Notes under the pieces: generated by a model
Told to the model about the DNA's origin: nothing
Databases searched by the model: none
The model's input: the letters and a program-made list of their open reading frames with translations, nothing else
Source of the DNA: Pseudoalteromonas flavipulchra NCIMB 2033 = ATCC BAA-314
GTDB lineage: Bacteria > Pseudomonadota > Gammaproteobacteria > Enterobacterales > Alteromonadaceae
Length of the DNA: 64,000 bases
NCBI GenBank assembly: GCA_000814665.1
Contig: JWIH01000009.1
Span: forward strand, 1-64,000
Direction: 5' to 3'
Made by a program: the position numbers and the translations under genes
In this document: positions 1-8,962 of the stretch, in pieces
Layout: every line of letters begins with the position of its first letter
Position numbering within the stretch: the stretch's first letter is position 1

Positions 1-660
<660 letters not shown>

Positions 661-910
661 AAAGTTTTTTCGAAACCTAAGTTTCGTGCTCAATGAATTC
701 TGATTGTTTGTTTCTACTTTTCAAAAAAGTAAAATCAAAACGAATTGACTATATAGTCACTCATAAGAAACTGAGACTCTAAATTTGTTTGCGTCATCTA
801 GCGAACTAGAATCTGCTGTTAGAACTCAATCTGTACGAGTACCCACACAGATGATTGCTTCATATTTTTAAAGAACGTTTCGAAACATTTCGCTGCTTCG
901 AGGGATGTGC
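661..910 (-). other. rrn leader with boxA-like element
   Basis: This is the transcribed leader between the proximal rrn promoter and 16S. On the minus strand, GTTCTTTAAAAA (about 865-876) followed by ATCTGTGTGGGTACTCG (about 840-856) matches the layout of the gammaproteobacterial rrn leader: a boxA-type antitermination element, then a conserved leader block. Short A/T-rich complementary stretches at 715-745 probably form one side of the RNase III processing stem; its partner would lie beyond 16S, outside the window. No protein gene is expected here. Confidence 0.7.
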
Positions 911-938
911 ATTCTAAGCATTCCCGATTTTTTGTCAA
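911..938 (-). promoter_or_regulatory. rrn promoter, proximal (P2-like)
   Basis: On the minus strand there is a consensus -35 TTGACA (933-938), a 16-nt spacer and a -10 TAGAAT (911-916), followed by GCACATCCC. An A/T-rich tract lies directly upstream (939-985), as in a UP element. Position and quality fit a growth-rate regulated rrn promoter. Confidence 0.85.
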
Positions 939-1059
939 CACTTAATTTTGAATTTCTTGAGAAGAAGTTTTTTCTTAAGTTTTCAAAGCTAAGTTTTACT
1001 CGACTACCAACTCGTTGGCTTATTGCTTTTCAGCGCTGCTCCCGTGTCGGTGGATGCGC

Positions 1060-1087
1060 ATTATAGGGAGATCCGATTTTAGTGCAA
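1060..1087 (-). promoter_or_regulatory. rrn promoter, distal (P1-like)
   Basis: On the minus strand there is a -35 TTGCAC (1082-1087), a 16-nt spacer and a perfect -10 TATAAT (1060-1065), followed by the discriminator GCGCATCC. An A-rich run upstream (about 1088-1115) could act as a UP element. It lies about 150 nt upstream of the proximal promoter and shares its spacer length and discriminator style. Confidence 0.85.
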
Positions 1088-1257
1088 CCCTTTTTTTCGG
1101 TTTTTTCTATTTATTTTTCAAATGCTTTTTAGCCCACCGAATCCTAACAACTTATCCACATTTTCTGTGGATAACCCACAGGAATTTCGGCTTTTGCTTT
1201 TCTTTGTGGTAGATTACCGCCCCATTATTTACTCGTTCTTAGAAAAAGGCTAAATAC

Positions 1258-2676
1258 ATGGCTGATATCTTAAACTCGATAAGTGGTCTTTTATGGGGCC
1301 ATCTACTTATCTACCTCTTAATAGCTGCAGGTGTATTCTTCACAATTAGGCTTGGCTTTATTCAATTCACTCAATTTCCATATATGGTGAAGGTAATGAT
1401 GCAAAGCCGCGAAGGTGCTGAAGATGGTATCTCCTCTTTTCAAGCATTCTGTACTTCACTCGCCGCACGGGTTGGTACCGGTAATATGGCAGGTGTTGGC
1501 GTTGCGCTCTATTTAGGCGGTCCTGGTGCTATATTATGGATGTGGCTCATTGCCTTGATTGGTATGGCGACCAGTTTTGCTGAAAGTTGCTTAGCGCAGC
1601 TATATAAGACAAAAGATGATGACGGAAACTTCCGTGGTGGCCCTGCTTATTATATGGAGCTAGGTTTAAAACGTAAGTGGATGGGGGTGTTATTCTCACT
1701 TTGCCTTATCCTTGCATTTGGTTTCGTCTTTAATGCAGTACAAGCCAACTCCATTGCTGCAGCATTTAACGTTGCCTTTGATGTGCCTAAGTATGTGATG
1801 GGTATTGCGTTAGTAGCAGCTTCTGGGATTATCATCTTCGGTGGTTTAAAAACTATTGCACGCTTTGCCGAACTTGTCGTGCCTTTTATGGCCGTTGCTT
1901 ATCTTATACTTGCACTTTACGTCTGTGCTGTGAACTTTGCGCAGCTACCAGACATATTCATGTTAATAGTAAAAAGTGCAATGGGTATTGAGCAAGCGGG
2001 TGCTGGTGCTATTGGCTACGCGGTAATGCAAGCGATGCTTCAAGGGATCAAGCGCGGCTTATTCTCAAATGAAGCCGGTATGGGTAGCGCTGCAAACGCT
2101 GCTGCAAGTGCAACACCAAATCCAAATCATCCAGCATCACAAGGGTATGTACAAATGCTAGGTGTATTTGTAGATACCATAGTGATCTGTACCGCGACCG
2201 CGTCGCTTATTCTTTTATCTGGTCAGCTCGAGCCAAACTCAGGTTTAACTGGCATTGAATTAACGCAATCTGCATTGGTTCATCATGTAGGGGAATGGGG
2301 CGCAATTTTCGTTGCGGTAGCTATTCTATTTTTCGCTTTTACCTCCATTGTTGCCAACTATAGTTATGCAGAAACCAACCTACTGTTCTTAGATCACCAT
2401 TCAAAGAAAGGCATGATGGTATTTAGAGCTTGTGTATTAGGTATGGTAATGTTTGGTGCGGTAAGCGAACTTGGACTGGTTTGGACACTCGCTGATATTT
2501 CAATGGGTTTAATGGCTGTAGTTAACGTGGTTGCACTCTTTATGCTTCGCAAAGTCGTGCTATGGCTTGCCAACGATTATAAAAAGCAGCTTAAAGCTGG
2601 CGTAACCCCAGAGTTTGATCCTAGTACCAACCCTGAAGTAGAAAAAACACTACCAAAAGGCATTTGGACTAAATAG
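1258..2676 (+). CDS. Alanine/glycine:cation symporter family protein (AGCS)
   Basis: This is a 472-residue inner-membrane transporter with about ten to eleven hydrophobic segments. It has the AGCS (sodium:alanine symporter) signatures: an N-terminal block with ARVGTGNMAGVG near residue 70, GGPAYYMELGL near 127, and GLFSNEAGMGSAANAAA near 270. Family members import small neutral amino acids, mainly alanine or glycine, coupled to Na+ or H+. The length is normal and the ATG at 1258 gives a standard N-terminus. It is monocistronic: the divergent rrn promoters lie upstream and a hairpin terminator follows. The exact substrate cannot be read from sequence. Confidence 0.93.
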   Translation: MADILNSISGLLWGHLLIYLLIAAGVFFTIRLGFIQFTQFPYMVKVMMQSREGAEDGISSFQAFCTSLAARVGTGNMAGVGVALYLGGPGAILWMWLIALIGMATSFAESCLAQLYKTKDDDGNFRGGPAYYMELGLKRKWMGVLFSLCLILAFGFVFNAVQANSIAAAFNVAFDVPKYVMGIALVAASGIIIFGGLKTIARFAELVVPFMAVAYLILALYVCAVNFAQLPDIFMLIVKSAMGIEQAGAGAIGYAVMQAMLQGIKRGLFSNEAGMGSAANAAASATPNPNHPASQGYVQMLGVFVDTIVICTATASLILLSGQLEPNSGLTGIELTQSALVHHVGEWGAIFVAVAILFFAFTSIVANYSYAETNLLFLDHHSKKGMMVFRACVLGMVMFGAVSELGLVWTLADISMGLMAVVNVVALFMLRKVVLWLANDYKKQLKAGVTPEFDPSTNPEVEKTLPKGIWTK

Positions 2677-2684
2677 ACCAATAC

Positions 2685-2720
2685 AGCGCACTAGTGCTTA
2701 TATTTAGTGCGCTTTCTTCT
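2685..2720 (+). terminator. Rho-independent terminator after the AGCS transporter
   Basis: AGCGCACTA (2685-2693) pairs perfectly with TAGTGCGCT (2705-2713), with an 11-nt loop and a T-rich tail (TTCTTCTT). Confidence 0.85.
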
Positions 2721-2839
2721 TATAAAACTCAGATTTAATGACGAAGAACACAAAAACACGCCCTTGAGTTCATTTAATGTCCAAACAAACCAACCACTTA
2801 TTGCCTTTCAAAAAAAAATCCGTATAGTAAAGCACAAGT

Positions 2840-2916
2840 CGGCATATAGCGCAGCTTGGTAGCGCACTGTCATGGGGTGTCAGGGGTCGCAGGTTCAAAT
2901 CCTGCTATGCCGACCA
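2840..2916 (+). tRNA. tRNA-Pro(GGG)
   Basis: This is a 77-nt cloverleaf with acceptor arms CGGCATA and TATGCCG, anticodon loop ATGGGGT (anticodon GGG) flanked by CTGTC and GTCAG, the T-loop GGTTCAAATCC and an encoded 3' CCA. It closely resembles E. coli proL. It stands alone, with no other tRNA gene nearby. Confidence 0.96.
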
Positions 2917-3168
2917 GCTTTTCCTTACCCTGTTCAATAAGTTAACTCTATCTACTATCATTCTTATCGCACATTAGTTTCATCGCACACTTGCTGCACC
3001 ATATTTCAATAAAATTATTTTGCCCTTTCAGCGCCTTTTAGGGGAGGATTTATAGGACGACTCCTAATAGCACCTCTAATGAGTATATTGCTCTTAGATC
3101 TTAATTAGATGAAATTGCAGCTTGAACGACTAGAAGGAATCTTTTTGTGAGAAGCGCCCCGAAACTAA
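2917..3168. other. Degenerate intergenic stretch
   Basis: A/T-rich sequence between the tRNA and the transposase remnant. No open frame with a recognisable product and no convincing regulatory site was found. It may contain more eroded insertion-sequence material, but I could not recognise any of it. Confidence 0.4.
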
Positions 3169-3315
3169 ACTCCACTATATTTAAAAGAAGCTGAACAATA
3201 CGTTAGCTTTTACTTTATGAACTATTACAACTGGAGAAGGCCACATAGTCATAACGATATGCAAGCTCCAGCAGTAGCAGAAGAAAAACTTAGTTCACTG
3301 TCAGGAATTAGTTGA
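3169..3315 (+). pseudogene. IS3-family transposase (OrfB) C-terminal remnant
   Basis: The reading frame at 3169-3315 encodes a short peptide containing EAEQYVSFY, YYNWRRPHSHND and AEEKLSSLSGIS, then a stop. This is the C-terminal tail of an IS3-type integrase (typically YNWIRPHQFND...AEEKLNVVSGI). Nothing upstream in this frame restores the DDE core, no start codon is plausible, and I found no terminal inverted repeats. It is a decayed fragment, a scar of an old insertion next to a tRNA gene. The identification is from memory of the family's C-terminus. Confidence 0.75.
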
Positions 3316-3525
3316 TCACTACAAGTTACAAGAAATGGACATTGGATCTAACTTAATTTTGAAGAGGAATAAGTTAGTACACAGAATAATTGCAATCGCA
3401 GAAAAAAGGATGCTGACTAGTCCTATTCTCAAAACCTTTAAACCTTTTTTATATTTTTTGCGTCTAAAGCCTCAACTCCTACATTGTTAACATAAAACTC
3501 AGTAAATAAAGTGTTAAGGATAATA

Positions 3526-5247
3526 ATGAAACGTTTACTTGCACATTTAGTATCTATCATCATTCTATCGATTTCCCTTTCAGCTACTGCCTATGAGGTT
3601 TTACAGTGTGTTTCAGATAAATACATTTTTCCTAAAACACAAAAGAGTGGCTTATCAAACCCTGCCGAAAGAGGGAAGTATAAATTTGACGTGATTACCT
3701 ACGGGGAAAAGCCATTTTTATTCTCTATTGATAAGCCCGACATAATTACTCCTACCATCACGCTACCAAGCTTTCTTGCTGAATATTCCAAAAATCAGGG
3801 CTATAAATATGACGCATACCATACATTTGAAAGCGCAAATTTAGCGCTAGATGGTAAAGTTTGGTTTCCTGATACTTCAGAGAAGAAGCCTGTTATTCTT
3901 TTAGTTCATGGCAATTCAGACCCAGGTTTTGATTATTTAGGTGAGTTGTTTTCTAGTCGCGGTTACGTCGTTGTTCAGGTAGATCAAACTTATTTAAATG
4001 GCTTAATGGGAGAAAGCGGCGCTCGTGGCTGGGTATTGTTGGAACACCTTAAGCTACTGCGTTCTTGGAATCGAAAACAGGATAGCATTTTTTATAACAA
4101 ACTTGATTTGGAAAACATTGCATTAATTGGTATGTCTAGAGGAGGGGAAGCTGTCTCCTTAGCCTCTACATTCAATAATTTAAAAACCTTACCAAATAGC
4201 GATAAGCTTACAGAGTTTGGTTTCGGTATTAAATCGGTAGTCGCGTTAGCACCAATGGATGGTCAATATCAACATGCTAATGGCAAAAACATTCTAAGAA
4301 ACACTAATTACTTAGTACTGCAAGGAGGGCACGATGCTGACGTTTATCAGTTTCTTGGTAGTCAGCAATGGCAAAGAACGTTATTTGATGACGGTAATGA
4401 CTATGTAAAGTATTCAATTTACGTATATAAAGCTAACCACATAAATTTTAATCAAGATATGTCTAATGATACTCATTGGGGAGGAAGCAAAAGATTTTAT
4501 AAAAAGCTATTGTCGCCTAAACAGCAAGAGCAGTTGACCAAAGTCTTTGTATCTGCCTTTATTGATCTCACTTTGTTAGGGAAGAAAGAATATGAAAATA
4601 TACTAAGACGACCTCCAATCTCAGAGTTTGATCTTCCCAAGGACATCTATGTCTCTCGATATATAACTTCAGCTTTTCAAGTTATTGAGAACTTTGACAT
4701 TCTCAATACAGATCGTAAAAGGTATAAGGTTTTGGTTGATGGCCAGGAGCAATTGGGCATGCCTTCAATTGTAAAGGAGCAATTAAGAGGTGGCGTAGAT
4801 ACACCAAACAATGTATTAGCTCTGAAACTCAAGAAACAAGTTGAAACTTCTTTTCAAGTTAAATTAGCGTCAATCGATGGCTTGACGATGAAAGATAAGT
4901 TTTTAACTTTTGCAATAGCAGTGTTGGACTCTGAAAAGAACAGAGAATGTAGCCCATATAATCTGTTGTCTGACATAAAAATAGAAATTCTCAATAAGTA
5001 TGGCGTCGTAATTAATCAGAATTTTACTTCCCCAGGAAGCATTTCCCCGCTGTTAACTTCAGACTATTCAGAGCTGGAGAACAAAGATGTAAGTTATCCA
5101 CCTACAGAGCCATTACTTCAGACCGTTGTTTTTCCTATCGAACTTATAGCAGAGAGTAGTAATACTGATGAGATAATATTAAATATTAGTTTTACGCCAA
5201 GCCAAAACATGTCAATCATCTTAGATGATATTAGCATTGCTCGCTAG
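3526..5247 (+). CDS. Secreted alpha/beta-hydrolase fold enzyme
   Basis: This 573-residue protein has a Sec signal peptide (MKRLLAHLV...LSATAYE). I chose the ATG at 3526 over an in-frame GTG 15 nt upstream because AAGGA (3515-3519) is correctly spaced for it. The hydrolase core has an oxyanion-type loop (LVHGNSDPG, about residue 125), a nucleophile elbow GMSRG with Ser204, an acid candidate in GGHDADVY (about 267) and a His candidate in NHINF (about 305). The last 200 residues form an extra domain I do not recognise, beta-rich by eye. It is probably a periplasmic or extracellular esterase or lipase-like enzyme; substrate unknown. It is A/T-richer than its neighbours and sits between two eroded regions, which suggests an accessory gene. 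Confidence 0.75.
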   Translation: MKRLLAHLVSIIILSISLSATAYEVLQCVSDKYIFPKTQKSGLSNPAERGKYKFDVITYGEKPFLFSIDKPDIITPTITLPSFLAEYSKNQGYKYDAYHTFESANLALDGKVWFPDTSEKKPVILLVHGNSDPGFDYLGELFSSRGYVVVQVDQTYLNGLMGESGARGWVLLEHLKLLRSWNRKQDSIFYNKLDLENIALIGMSRGGEAVSLASTFNNLKTLPNSDKLTEFGFGIKSVVALAPMDGQYQHANGKNILRNTNYLVLQGGHDADVYQFLGSQQWQRTLFDDGNDYVKYSIYVYKANHINFNQDMSNDTHWGGSKRFYKKLLSPKQQEQLTKVFVSAFIDLTLLGKKEYENILRRPPISEFDLPKDIYVSRYITSAFQVIENFDILNTDRKRYKVLVDGQEQLGMPSIVKEQLRGGVDTPNNVLALKLKKQVETSFQVKLASIDGLTMKDKFLTFAIAVLDSEKNRECSPYNLLSDIKIEILNKYGVVINQNFTSPGSISPLLTSDYSELENKDVSYPPTEPLLQTVVFPIELIAESSNTDEIILNISFTPSQNMSIILDDISIAR

Positions 5248-5553
5248 ACCAGGCGACCTTTTAAAAGCATACCGCAAAACGCTTTGCGTGAGAGTAGACA
5301 CGATCATGGCACATTGACGCATGCGGGTGTAACTTTCCCATAAAGTTAAATAGTTTATAAGGAGAATTTCTACGATCAGCACAACAATGGTTACCTCTAC
5401 TATTATGCAAGAACTGCAATACTGAGAATTTATAATGTGGTGGCCAAAAAGCATTGACCACTACACAACTTTCTCCAAAGCAGTAATAAAGCTTTATGGA
5501 TTTGAGAACTTTGAAATCAAAAGTTTAATCCTGCAGAAATCAGCATCTAACTA
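5248..5553. other. Eroded intergenic region
   Basis: About 300 nt between the hydrolase gene and the remnant that follows. Short open frames on both strands (up to about 77 codons) have no recognisable domain, no good ribosome-binding site and overlap one another, so I do not call them genes. Confidence 0.4.
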
Positions 5554-5760
5554 TTTGAAGACGCAAAACCTGAACGCTTCTTCCAACTCAACCGATTTCT
5601 GTATCGACAAAAGCGTTACTACCTTATCTAGCCTGGGTGAAAAATTCCTGATCAAGCAAGAATTGTAAAACCATACAGAGTGCCCAAATATAAGCTGAGT
5701 AATTTGCCGACAAGGGTTCAAGGCGAGATTGCTAATAGTGGACAACAATTGAAATTATAA
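5554..5760 (+). pseudogene. Decayed coding remnant, unrecognised
   Basis: One frame reads FEDAKPERFFQLNRFLYRQ, then two in-frame stops about 30 codons in, then a further 39 sense codons ending at 5760. The amino-acid composition looks like former protein. PERFFQLNR weakly resembles the helix-strand region of LytTR DNA-binding domains, but the rest does not align clearly by eye. There is no start codon and no Shine-Dalgarno sequence. Treat the LytTR idea as a guess. Confidence 0.25.
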
Positions 5761-5978
5761 CTCTGCTCCTAGCCTCTATTTTCCAGTTAATTAGTAAAAT
5801 GAAAATGAGGGATTCTTAACATACTTTATAGCTATAACGCCTTATAAGTCAGCTCTTTCACTGTAGTTTTCAACTAACAGCAGCAATCAAAAAACACAAT
5901 ATATTTACATTAAAGTAATAATACTGACAAATAACCAACCTAGTATTGCGTGACTTTCAATTAAGCACGGAGATTAAA

Positions 5979-6746
5979 ATGAAATTCGCAATACTCATGC
6001 TTGCTGTCAGTGCGACTGCAAATGCAAACACCAACATATGTAGCAACTACGGTTGCCCAACTGGCACACCATCAAGTAATGATATCGTTGAGCGACCTAT
6101 ATATGTGCTTAGCAATAATCGCACAACAAAGTTTGCGGACTGGGTAGCATACAAAGTCACATCAAGCACAATTGATGGCCCAAGCCGTTCAAGGACTTGG
6201 AAATCTGACCCTAAAATTGCAAGTAGATACACGCTAGAGCCAAGTGACTACAGCGATGCATGGGCAACTATTCATACAGATAGAGGTCATCAAGTGCCTT
6301 TGGCATCGTTTTCCAATACATCCAATTGGAGCGATACTAACTATCTCTCGAACATTACCCCGCAATCATCAAACCTTAATCAAGGTCCATGGGTTAAATT
6401 AGAAAATGCAGTGAGAAGTTTAGTGCGAACAGGCGAAAATGCCTATGTGTTCACGGGTCCCTTGTATGAATATTACTTTGCTACCTTGCCTGGTGCTGAT
6501 GAATCTCACACTATTCCGTCAGGCTACTTTAAGGTCGTTGTCACAATAGCAGGCTCAAATGTGAAGGCTTCTGCTTTTATCATGGAGCAAACTTCTGGTA
6601 GATATCTTGATTACTGCAAAACAGAAGTAACCATTGACGAAGTAGAGCAAAGAGCAGGCCTGAATATCCTACCTAGCCTGCCAAGCTATAAAGCCACCGA
6701 CATTGAGGGTCGAGTCGGCGGTCTTAGCTCACAACTAGGTTGCTAA
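5979..6746 (+). CDS. Secreted DNA/RNA non-specific endonuclease (NUC family)
   Basis: This 255-residue protein has a short signal peptide (MKFAILMLAVSATANA). The start at 5979 is preceded by CGGAG with 6-nt spacing. The beta-beta-alpha-metal nuclease motif DRGH (residues 101-104) is followed by the conserved NITPQSSNLNQGPW block, whose NLNQGPW supplies the Mg-binding Asn and the Trp typical of Serratia-type nucleases. The enzyme should cut single- and double-stranded DNA and RNA in the periplasm or outside the cell, for scavenging phosphate and nucleosides or clearing extracellular DNA. Cys pairs near both ends fit an exported, disulfide-stabilised protein. A hairpin terminator follows. Confidence 0.92.
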   Translation: MKFAILMLAVSATANANTNICSNYGCPTGTPSSNDIVERPIYVLSNNRTTKFADWVAYKVTSSTIDGPSRSRTWKSDPKIASRYTLEPSDYSDAWATIHTDRGHQVPLASFSNTSNWSDTNYLSNITPQSSNLNQGPWVKLENAVRSLVRTGENAYVFTGPLYEYYFATLPGADESHTIPSGYFKVVVTIAGSNVKASAFIMEQTSGRYLDYCKTEVTIDEVEQRAGLNILPSLPSYKATDIEGRVGGLSSQLGC

Positions 6747-6752
6747 TTATGG

Positions 6753-6778
6753 CGGCTCCCAGTTGGTAGCCGTTTATT
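6753..6778 (+). terminator. Terminator after the nuclease gene
   Basis: CGGCT-C-CCA pairs with TGG-T-AGCCG (6753-6772) and TTTATT follows. The T-tract is short, so termination may be moderate. Confidence 0.6.
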
Positions 6779-6844
6779 CACTTTGTAATTTGCTTCAAGG
6801 CATTTGCTCGATGAATACCCGCCTTATTTAAGGTTTAGGTTACA

Positions 6845-8473
6845 TTACTTTTCATGCCATTTTACGGTTATGTTTTTGACTCGGAATTTCCCGTTGGCCA
6901 GCCTGTCACAGCGGCTCTGCTTGGTTCGTTCAATATGAATGTTTGGCAGGTCTACCTGTGAGGCTTCCACTTCACTAAGTTGCTCTAAACACATAAGTTG
7001 GGTCACTTCACGGAGCGCATTATCTTCGACTAGATTTTCAACTAGACGTTTGCCTTTTTCCCTGTTCACCACATTACTGTCTCTTTTATTTTTTGAATGT
7101 AACTTGGGCATTGAAAACGTACTGCCTGCTGGATAAAACGAATAGTAGAAATGCTGTGGCTTATGAGTTTCAATCACGACTACGCCCTGCTTACCAAGTA
7201 CCGAGAACTCCTCTTCAGTACTTTCAAATTTTAGTGCTGTGGTTTCATCCACACCAAAACCAAATTTTTGGCCGCTTTTTAGTGCTAACACCGCAAGCCT
7301 AAAACTTCTGCCTCTTTCACTAAAATGCGTATCTAAAACGCCAAAGGAAAAGACTCCTAAGCCACCTGTAGCATCATAAGTTAATGCATCGGCATTTAGC
7401 TTGCCACATCCACCATGCTTTTCGCAGTGTTGTACTGGAGCAGAAGCATTTATTGCGCCATTTAACATAGCTTCGATACTGCTACCATTTGTGATCATGG
7501 GAACATTACCGAAGGCATTTTTTCCGCCAGCCTGCACCGCTGTTCCGGCACTTGTACCGATAATTATCGGTATCTCCTTTAGAACTTCAGTCCAAGGATA
7601 AGGCGTTTGCTTATCGGTAGCATACATTACTAGCTTAGTGAGTGATTGATCACCGCCGTTAAACATGATCGCATCCGCATTTACCAACTGCTGTTTCACC
7701 TTCTCAATCCCTTGCTGGCAAAGATTATATTCGGTTAATGTTCTATCAGGATAAATGACTTCACGATTATAAACCCCATTGAGCTGGTTACGATAGCTAT
7801 CTAGGTTTTCACAGTCATCGCGACTAAGTGCTGCGGCTAATGCTGGAGTAAGGGGGAACCATTGAGCATTAACATCGTAGCTTTGAAATAGTCCTTCATA
7901 GAAATCAGCAGACTCATAAGGATCACGAGAAGATGCAGTGACAAGCAGCAATCTTTTGGTTTTTGTCTTGCCAATGCGCTTAGCAATATCTTCTATGATT
8001 TCGGTGCTCGCTGGCTCATTATTTCCGTTAGTATTAACTATTTCAGGTATGCGGTTATGCTGATACAACAAGGGCAGTTCAAGCATATCGAAGAAGAAGT
8101 TATATTCTTTATCACTCCAACTGCGATATAAGCCTTCATCAAATTGTTTCGCATGCTGCGCAAGCTGTAGTTTAGATAAGACTTTGTTCGATGGTAATTT
8201 CTTAAGCAGTTTAAGGGTGCGCCTAAGGTGCGCGCGATTGTTAGTTGGCCAACCTTTAGTGAATTTATTTATTGCCATTTCATCAACAGAAAACAGCAAA
8301 TGTGTTTTCACAGCCGTTGAAAATTCGACATTTTCTGCACAATTTTTTGTAGTCATACTAGAGCAGGTTTTGAGTGCTCCGCCAATCAAATAAAGTGTTT
8401 GTGCAGAAGAGGTTAAGCTGAAGAAAAGCGTACCCACAGTTAACACTGTGGTTATATAAAACACAACATTCAT
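6845..8473 (-). CDS. Secreted cyanophycinase-family serine peptidase (S51)
   Basis: This 542-residue protein has a signal peptide (MNVVFYITTVL...SLTSSAQT). I prefer the ATG at 8473 to the in-frame TTG at 8485, because TTGGAA is spaced for the ATG. Cyanophycinase hallmarks appear in order: FNGGDQ (about residue 274), the nucleophile GTSAG with Ser308, DTHFSERGRSFRL (about 378) and GFGVDETTAL (about 400). Cyanophycinases hydrolyse the arginylated poly-aspartate cyanophycin to beta-Asp-Arg dipeptides. Intracellular CphB is about 270 residues; this exported form has roughly 150 extra N-terminal residues and an extended C-terminus. The divergent operon (TonB receptor, permease, isoaspartyl dipeptidase) supports a role in using beta-aspartyl peptides. 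It could act on another isoaspartyl polymer. Confidence 0.85.
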   Translation of the reverse strand: MNVVFYITTVLTVGTLFFSLTSSAQTLYLIGGALKTCSSMTTKNCAENVEFSTAVKTHLLFSVDEMAINKFTKGWPTNNRAHLRRTLKLLKKLPSNKVLSKLQLAQHAKQFDEGLYRSWSDKEYNFFFDMLELPLLYQHNRIPEIVNTNGNNEPASTEIIEDIAKRIGKTKTKRLLLVTASSRDPYESADFYEGLFQSYDVNAQWFPLTPALAAALSRDDCENLDSYRNQLNGVYNREVIYPDRTLTEYNLCQQGIEKVKQQLVNADAIMFNGGDQSLTKLVMYATDKQTPYPWTEVLKEIPIIIGTSAGTAVQAGGKNAFGNVPMITNGSSIEAMLNGAINASAPVQHCEKHGGCGKLNADALTYDATGGLGVFSFGVLDTHFSERGRSFRLAVLALKSGQKFGFGVDETTALKFESTEEEFSVLGKQGVVVIETHKPQHFYYSFYPAGSTFSMPKLHSKNKRDSNVVNREKGKRLVENLVEDNALREVTQLMCLEQLSEVEASQVDLPNIHIERTKQSRCDRLANGKFRVKNITVKWHEK

Positions 8474-8962
8474 GATAAATTCCAAACAAATTTGTTAAAA
8501 ACGACTTGTCAGCACAAAAACGCTTGTGCTATAAATTTTAATGAACATTGCGAAGCGCAAGCTAGCACACGCTGGTTTGCATTGTCAAAAAACACGAGAT
8601 GAAAATATGTTGAAGAATGCGTTCAAATTTGTTTGCTACTTCTACTCACCTCACTACCTTTCTGAGTGGTTCGACGAGTAGACACACGGTGTAAAGCCGT
8701 GGCGTTGTCTATTAATTGCAACCCCACTTCTTGATTTCTATAAAAATTAAACGGCTGGCTTAAGGCGTACTATCGCGATTATTTTTCGTAGTGGCGTGGT
8801 TTTCATCTGTCCAATTGAAACTGACCTATTGTTTTTAACGCTTTTTAAGCACAGACGATTGCGAAGTTTCAATGCGGTAGAGCAATAAACACAACAAATA
8901 AATTCTACAGCAACGCCATTCGCCTTTACCAAGCCGCTCATCAACAGAAAGTAGGTGAAGTA
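8474..8962. other. Divergent intergenic region between cyanophycinase and TonB receptor genes
   Basis: 489 nt that must carry the promoters for both directions. It is A/T-rich, with a G/C-richer middle. I could not pick a clear -35/-10 pair or operator. Short minus-strand open frames here have no domain or ribosome-binding site and are not called. AGGTGAAG just before 8963 is the receptor gene's ribosome-binding site. Confidence 0.5.

Noticed and set aside
5221..5461. Overlapping short minus-strand open frames (66 and 77 codons)
   Set aside because: They overlap each other in different frames, run into the hydrolase 3' end, and lack a ribosome-binding site or any recognisable domain.
5435..5668. 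Plus-strand open frame of 77 codons
   Set aside because: No domain or ribosome-binding site; a different frame of the same DNA reads more like former protein, so this is probably chance.
8747..8944. Minus-strand open frame of 65 codons between the cyanophycinase and receptor genes
   Set aside because: No ribosome-binding site or domain, and it covers the region needed for the divergent promoters.
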